From NCBI GenBank assembly GCA_937915475.1, contig CALGIR010000319.1, positions 1-19,798 of the forward strand: 19,798 bases of DNA. Direction: 5' to 3'. Of the stretch, positions 16,185 to 19,798 are shown piece after piece. The DNA is from an uncultured Bacteroidales bacterium (GTDB lineage: Bacteria; Bacteroidota; Bacteroidia; Bacteroidales; Tenuifilaceae). Under the pieces are notes generated by a model. That model was given only the letters and a program-made list of their open reading frames with translations. It was not told where the DNA came from and made no database searches. Numbering within the stretch: position 1 is the first letter of the stretch; the number at the start of each line of letters is the position of its first letter. The position numbers and the translations under genes were made by a program.

Positions 16185-18554
16185 ATGAGGACTTTATTTC
16201 TTTTTAGCCTTTCTATACTGTTATTGTTTTCACCAGCATTAGCTCAAAAAAAATCAGATGCGAATCTTATTGGTCACGTACTCAATGGAAGCGAGCATAT
16301 TCCCTTTGCCAATGTAGTGCTTAAGGGTACTACCATTGGTACATCAACCGATGAGACAGGTCACTACAGAATGATTAACCTTCCCGAAGGCAATTTTACC
16401 GTTGTGGCCACGGCCATAGGATATGCGCCTGCCGAAAAGGAGGTGACTATTGTGCTGGGGCAAACCCTTGAACTCAATTTTAAAATGTCTGAGGATGCCG
16501 TAGGTCTTGATGAGGTGGTTGTAACAGGAGATAGGAACGAACTCCGTAGGCGCGAATCTTCAGTTGTGGTGAATACCGTAACGCCTAAAACATTCACTAT
16601 GACCCAATCGGTGGTTTTAGGCGAGGGGTTAAACTATACCCCTGGCTTACGTATGGAAAATAATTGTCAAAACTGTGGGTTTACACAGCTTCGTATTAAC
16701 GGACTCGAAGGACCCTACTCGCAAATTCTTGTTAACAGCCGTCCTATTTTTAGTGGTTTGGCTGGTGTGTATGGTCTTGAACTTATTCCGTCTAATATGG
16801 TGGATAGAGTTGAGGTTATTCGGGGCGGTGGCTCAACCCTTTATGGTAGCAATGCCATTGCTGGTACTGTTAACCTAATTCTTAAGGATCCCATAAATAA
16901 CTCGTACGAGTTTGGGGTTAATAGTTTGCTTTCAGGTGTTGGCATGGAAAATGTGCCATCGCTTACCCCCGATAATAACGCAGCTTTCAGCGCAACAGCA
17001 GTCTCTTCTGATATTAAAACGGGTTTAGCAGTATTTGGATTTGTTCGCAATCGTAAACCTTTCGATGCAAATAACGACAGTTTTTCGGAGCTATCGTCAC
17101 TCGAGAATACCAGTGTTGGTGCAAGAGCATTCCACCGGTTTGGACATAGAAGTAAACTTAGCCTTGATTTTTTCAATATCCGTGAAGGGAGAAGGGGAGG
17201 AGACAAGCACGAATATCCAGCGCACGAGTCAAATATTACTGAAGCAGTTGATCACAGCATTACTACAGGCGGGGTAACCTACGACCAGTTTTTCCGAGAG
17301 AACGATATTCTTTCGGTATTTGCATCAGCACAAAAAGTAGATCGCGACTCATATTACGGTGCCAATCAATCACTAAGTAGTTACGGTGCAACTAATGACC
17401 TATCCTACGTTATGGGTGGGCAATACAAAATGATGCTGAATGGTACAGGCCTCATTTTTGGATTCGAGAATCAAGGTGGAAAACTTAAAGATAAAAAATT
17501 GGGTTATGCCGATATAGAGAATGCCGAAATAGTTGGGGGTGAGCTAATTGTTCCGCATACCGAAAATATTGTTGTAGCCGATCAGCAGCAGAATATTACT
17601 GGTGTTTTTACTCAGGTTGACTATTCTTACAGAAACTTTAAAACAACTGCAGGAGTTAGGTACGATAGGTACACCATTTCTGATATTGCCAAACCCGATG
17701 ATGATATTTCGGGTAATGTTATTAGCCCTCGGGTAACCCTGATGTACGATATAAATCGTAGCATCCAACTTCGCACTAGCTATGCAAAAGGATATAGGGC
17801 ACCACAAATATTTGATGAGGATTTGCATGTTGAAACCTCAGCGACAAGGAGGGTAATTCATCAAAACGACCCGAATTTGATTCAGGAAACCAGTCATAGC
17901 CTTATGGCCTCAGCGGCATATAATCACACTTTTGGCGATGCAGTTGCAAGTTTTTTGGTTGAAGGTTTCTACACCATACTGCAAAACCCGTTTGCCAATG
18001 AGTTTGGTGAGCCTAACAGTTTAGGAGATGTTATATATACTCGTGTTAATGCCGAAGGTGGAGCAACTGTAAATGGAGTTAATCTGGAGTTTACTTTTGT
18101 CCCAAGGAATAACCTATCGTTTAATGCCGGATTTACTGCCCAAGAAAGTCAATATAAGGACGAGCGTGAGTTTGGGGAGAAAAAGTTTTTTAGAACACCA
18201 AAAAACTACGGTTATTTTGCAGCTCAAGTAAAACCGCTCAAAAAAACGACCTTAAGCGCAACAGGAACTTATACCGGTAAAATGCTTGTGCCCTACTGGG
18301 GACCAGCAATTGATAATTCCGAGGAAGGGGAACTTCGGACAAGTAATCCGTTTTTTGATATGGGCATAAGGCTTAGCTACGATATTAAGATTAACGGAGC
18401 AACCATGCAACTTTTTGCTGGGGCAAAAAATATTTTTAACTCATATCAATCCGATTTTGATATTGGTGCTAATCGTGATCCAGGATACGTGTATGGGCCA
18501 AATCAACCTCGCGCCATTTATTTTGGGATTAGAATAGGAAATCATTTAAGATAA
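16185..18554 (+). CDS. TonB-dependent outer-membrane receptor with a CxxC plug motif
   Basis: 789 residues from the ATG at 16185, where a signal peptide begins (MRTLFLFSLSILLLFSPALA); an upstream TTG (16146) would hide it. A carboxypeptidase-regulatory-like domain (about 28-105) precedes the plug (about 110-230; NNCQNCGFTQLRINGLEG with Cys161 and Cys164, and VEVIRGGGSTLYGSNAIAG) and a 22-strand-type barrel with the motifs GYRAPQIFDEDLH and, at the end, YGPNQPRAIYFGIRIG. It imports a ligand using TonB-ExbBD energy. The CxxC in the plug and the HxH protein just upstream point to a metal or metallophore, but the ligand is not shown. It is a paralogue of the receptor at the left end of the window. 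A terminator follows at 18585. Confidence 0.93.
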   Translation: MRTLFLFSLSILLLFSPALAQKKSDANLIGHVLNGSEHIPFANVVLKGTTIGTSTDETGHYRMINLPEGNFTVVATAIGYAPAEKEVTIVLGQTLELNFKMSEDAVGLDEVVVTGDRNELRRRESSVVVNTVTPKTFTMTQSVVLGEGLNYTPGLRMENNCQNCGFTQLRINGLEGPYSQILVNSRPIFSGLAGVYGLELIPSNMVDRVEVIRGGGSTLYGSNAIAGTVNLILKDPINNSYEFGVNSLLSGVGMENVPSLTPDNNAAFSATAVSSDIKTGLAVFGFVRNRKPFDANNDSFSELSSLENTSVGARAFHRFGHRSKLSLDFFNIREGRRGGDKHEYPAHESNITEAVDHSITTGGVTYDQFFRENDILSVFASAQKVDRDSYYGANQSLSSYGATNDLSYVMGGQYKMMLNGTGLIFGFENQGGKLKDKKLGYADIENAEIVGGELIVPHTENIVVADQQQNITGVFTQVDYSYRNFKTTAGVRYDRYTISDIAKPDDDISGNVISPRVTLMYDINRSIQLRTSYAKGYRAPQIFDEDLHVETSATRRVIHQNDPNLIQETSHSLMASAAYNHTFGDAVASFLVEGFYTILQNPFANEFGEPNSLGDVIYTRVNAEGGATVNGVNLEFTFVPRNNLSFNAGFTAQESQYKDEREFGEKKFFRTPKNYGYFAAQVKPLKKTTLSATGTYTGKMLVPYWGPAIDNSEEGELRTSNPFFDMGIRLSYDIKINGATMQLFAGAKNIFNSYQSDFDIGANRDPGYVYGPNQPRAIYFGIRIGNHLR

Positions 18555-18584
18555 TATTTCAAGCTCAATTTCGATAGTACTTGA

Positions 18585-18623
18585 CCCACTGGACTGTATA
18601 GAACATTTCTGGTGGGGTTTTTT
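18585..18623 (+). terminator. Terminator after the second receptor gene
   Basis: CCCACTGGA (18585-18593) pairs with TCTGGTGGG (18608-18616) over 9 bp including two G-U pairs, loop 14 nt, followed by G and T6 (18618-18623). It starts 30 nt after the receptor stop codon. Confidence 0.7.
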
Positions 18624-18747
18624 AATGTTGCCCAATTCACGATTTTTATTTTCAGCTAAACTTTTTTACATTTAGAAACTCTATACATGTAGGAAAATAA
18701 CGTATGTACACTAATTAAAACCATAATAAAACTTAAATTATTAAACT

Positions 18748-19798
18748 ATGAGAAAACTAATGCTATTACTAATTCCTATTGGTTTGATGGTTAGCTGTCA
18801 ACAGGCAAAGGATCAAAATCCATTTCTTTCGGAGTGGGATACTCCCTTTGGAACTCCTCCTTTTCATCTAATTCAGGATGAGCACTACATACCAGCCTAC
18901 GAAGAGGCTATTAAACAGCACGATGCAGAGATTGAGGCAATCATAAGCAATCAGGATGAGCCTACTTTTGAAAATACCATTTTAGCTTACGATAAGGCGG
19001 GAGAGTTGCTAGGCAAAATTAGTGCCGTATTCGGAGGACTAAACGGAGCAAACTCATCCGACGGTTTGCAAGAGATTGCTAAAATAGCCACGCCAATGCT
19101 TTCTGCTCATAGCAACGCCATTAGGTTTAACCAGGAGTTGTTTGGTAGAATTAAAGTTGTTTATGACAAGCGTGAAGATTTAGACCTTGACGTTGAAAAG
19201 ATGAGGGTTGTTGAAAAGATTTACAATGATTTTGCCCGGAATGGTGCTGCACTTCCTGAAGAGCAACGCAATGAGCTTAAAAAGTTGAACGAGCGTACGT
19301 CGATGGTTTCGCTGCAGTTAAACCAAAATCTTTTAGCCGAAAACGCAGGTTTTACGCTTATACTTGAGGATGAGGCCGAATTAGCTGGGCTACCCGGAGA
19401 TGTAATTGCGGGCGCAGCTGAAATGGCAGAAAAGGCAGGCGAGCCAGGTAAGTGGATGTTTAATCTTTCGAAACCTAGCTGGATTCCATTTTTACAGTTT
19501 TCGGAGCATCGAAATTTAAGAGAAAAGATTCATACCGAATATGTTATGCGCGGTAACAATAATAATAAGTTTGACAACAAAGAACTTTTTATTGAGCTGA
19601 TGATGCTACGCAAGCAAGCGTCGCAAATATTGGGATACGAAAACTATGCAGAGTACTTTACTGCCGAGCAAATGGCGCAAAACCCCGAGACCGTTTTCAA
19701 TTTCTTAAAAGAGGTTTGGACTCCTGCCCTAAAGCGTGCCAAGGAAGAACTCAACGACATGCAAAAAATTATTGACCGCGAAGGGGGCAACTTTAAAC
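18748..19798 (+). CDS. dcp: M3 family peptidyl-dipeptidase (Dcp-like), probable lipoprotein, 3'-partial
   Basis: 350 codons are visible and the frame is still open at the window edge. MRKLMLLLIPIGLMVSCQQ is a lipoprotein-type signal with Cys18 as the likely lipidated residue (the lipobox -3 position is Met, slightly unusual). The mature part begins NPFLSEWDTPFGTPPFHLIQ, characteristic of Dcp-type M3 metallopeptidases of Bacteroidota, and continues with the helical N-terminal half (EHYIPAYEEAIKQHDAEI, PTFENTILAYD, RNLREKIHTEYVMRG). The zinc motif HExxH lies beyond the window and cannot be checked. Such enzymes remove dipeptides from the C-terminus of peptides, here presumably in the periplasm. 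The ATG at 18748 is the clear start. Confidence 0.93.
   Translation, partial: MRKLMLLLIPIGLMVSCQQAKDQNPFLSEWDTPFGTPPFHLIQDEHYIPAYEEAIKQHDAEIEAIISNQDEPTFENTILAYDKAGELLGKISAVFGGLNGANSSDGLQEIAKIATPMLSAHSNAIRFNQELFGRIKVVYDKREDLDLDVEKMRVVEKIYNDFARNGAALPEEQRNELKKLNERTSMVSLQLNQNLLAENAGFTLILEDEAELAGLPGDVIAGAAEMAEKAGEPGKWMFNLSKPSWIPFLQFSEHRNLREKIHTEYVMRGNNNNKFDNKELFIELMMLRKQASQILGYENYAEYFTAEQMAQNPETVFNFLKEVWTPALKRAKEELNDMQKIIDREGGNFK

Overview
The window reads as a chromosomal stretch from a member of the Bacteroidota, probably Bacteroidales-like. The support is: SusC/FepA-style TonB-dependent receptors with a carboxypeptidase-regulatory-like N-terminal domain; a tmRNA whose tag reads GENNNYALAA, the type known from this phylum; promoter candidates of the TAnnTTTG (-7) type; mostly weak Shine-Dalgarno sites; and a DUF4139 family protein and hybrid sensor kinase of the kind common there. 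No phage, IS, CRISPR or plasmid functions were found.

Layout. (1) 1-1770: the 3' part of a TonB-dependent receptor gene, split by an exact 34-nt Illumina adapter at 1268-1301, which is an assembly artefact and not biology; a strong terminator follows. (2) 2079-3419: mgtE, a CBS-domain Mg2+ channel/transporter. (3) 3554-5605: an EptA/CptA-like phosphoethanolamine transferase, clearly more AT-rich than its neighbours. (4) 5901-7400: an NhaP2/CvrA-type K+(Na+)/H+ antiporter, preceded by two TTGT-N2-ACAA palindromes and a perfect -7 box. (5) 7647-8538: a zinc-type CDF exporter whose C-terminus is broken by an in-frame stop and a downstream frameshift. (6) 8775-9180: ssrA (tmRNA), then an 18-bp perfect hairpin that can terminate both ssrA and the convergent tex gene (9255-11399, minus strand). 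(7) 11498-13819: a hybrid histidine kinase divergent from tex. (8) 14002-15612: a DUF4140/DUF4139 (MuiA-like) secreted protein carrying a perfect 35-bp inverted repeat inside the coding sequence. (9) 15718-18554: a small two-TM protein with three HxH motifs, then a second TonB-dependent receptor with a CxxC in its plug, probably a metal or metallophore uptake unit. (10) 18748-19798: the start of an M3 peptidyl-dipeptidase lipoprotein that runs off the window.

Functionally the region is rich in cation handling (Mg2+ import, K+/Na+ antiport, Zn2+ export, two outer-membrane receptors), mixed with ordinary housekeeping (tmRNA, Tex). The best candidates for something not described by a standard annotation are the HxH-protein/receptor pair with its flanking palindromes, the 35-bp intragenic inverted repeat, and the paired palindromes at the antiporter promoter. 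The adapter shows that the assembly contains errors, so the CDF lesions and the perfect inverted repeat should be read with that in mind.
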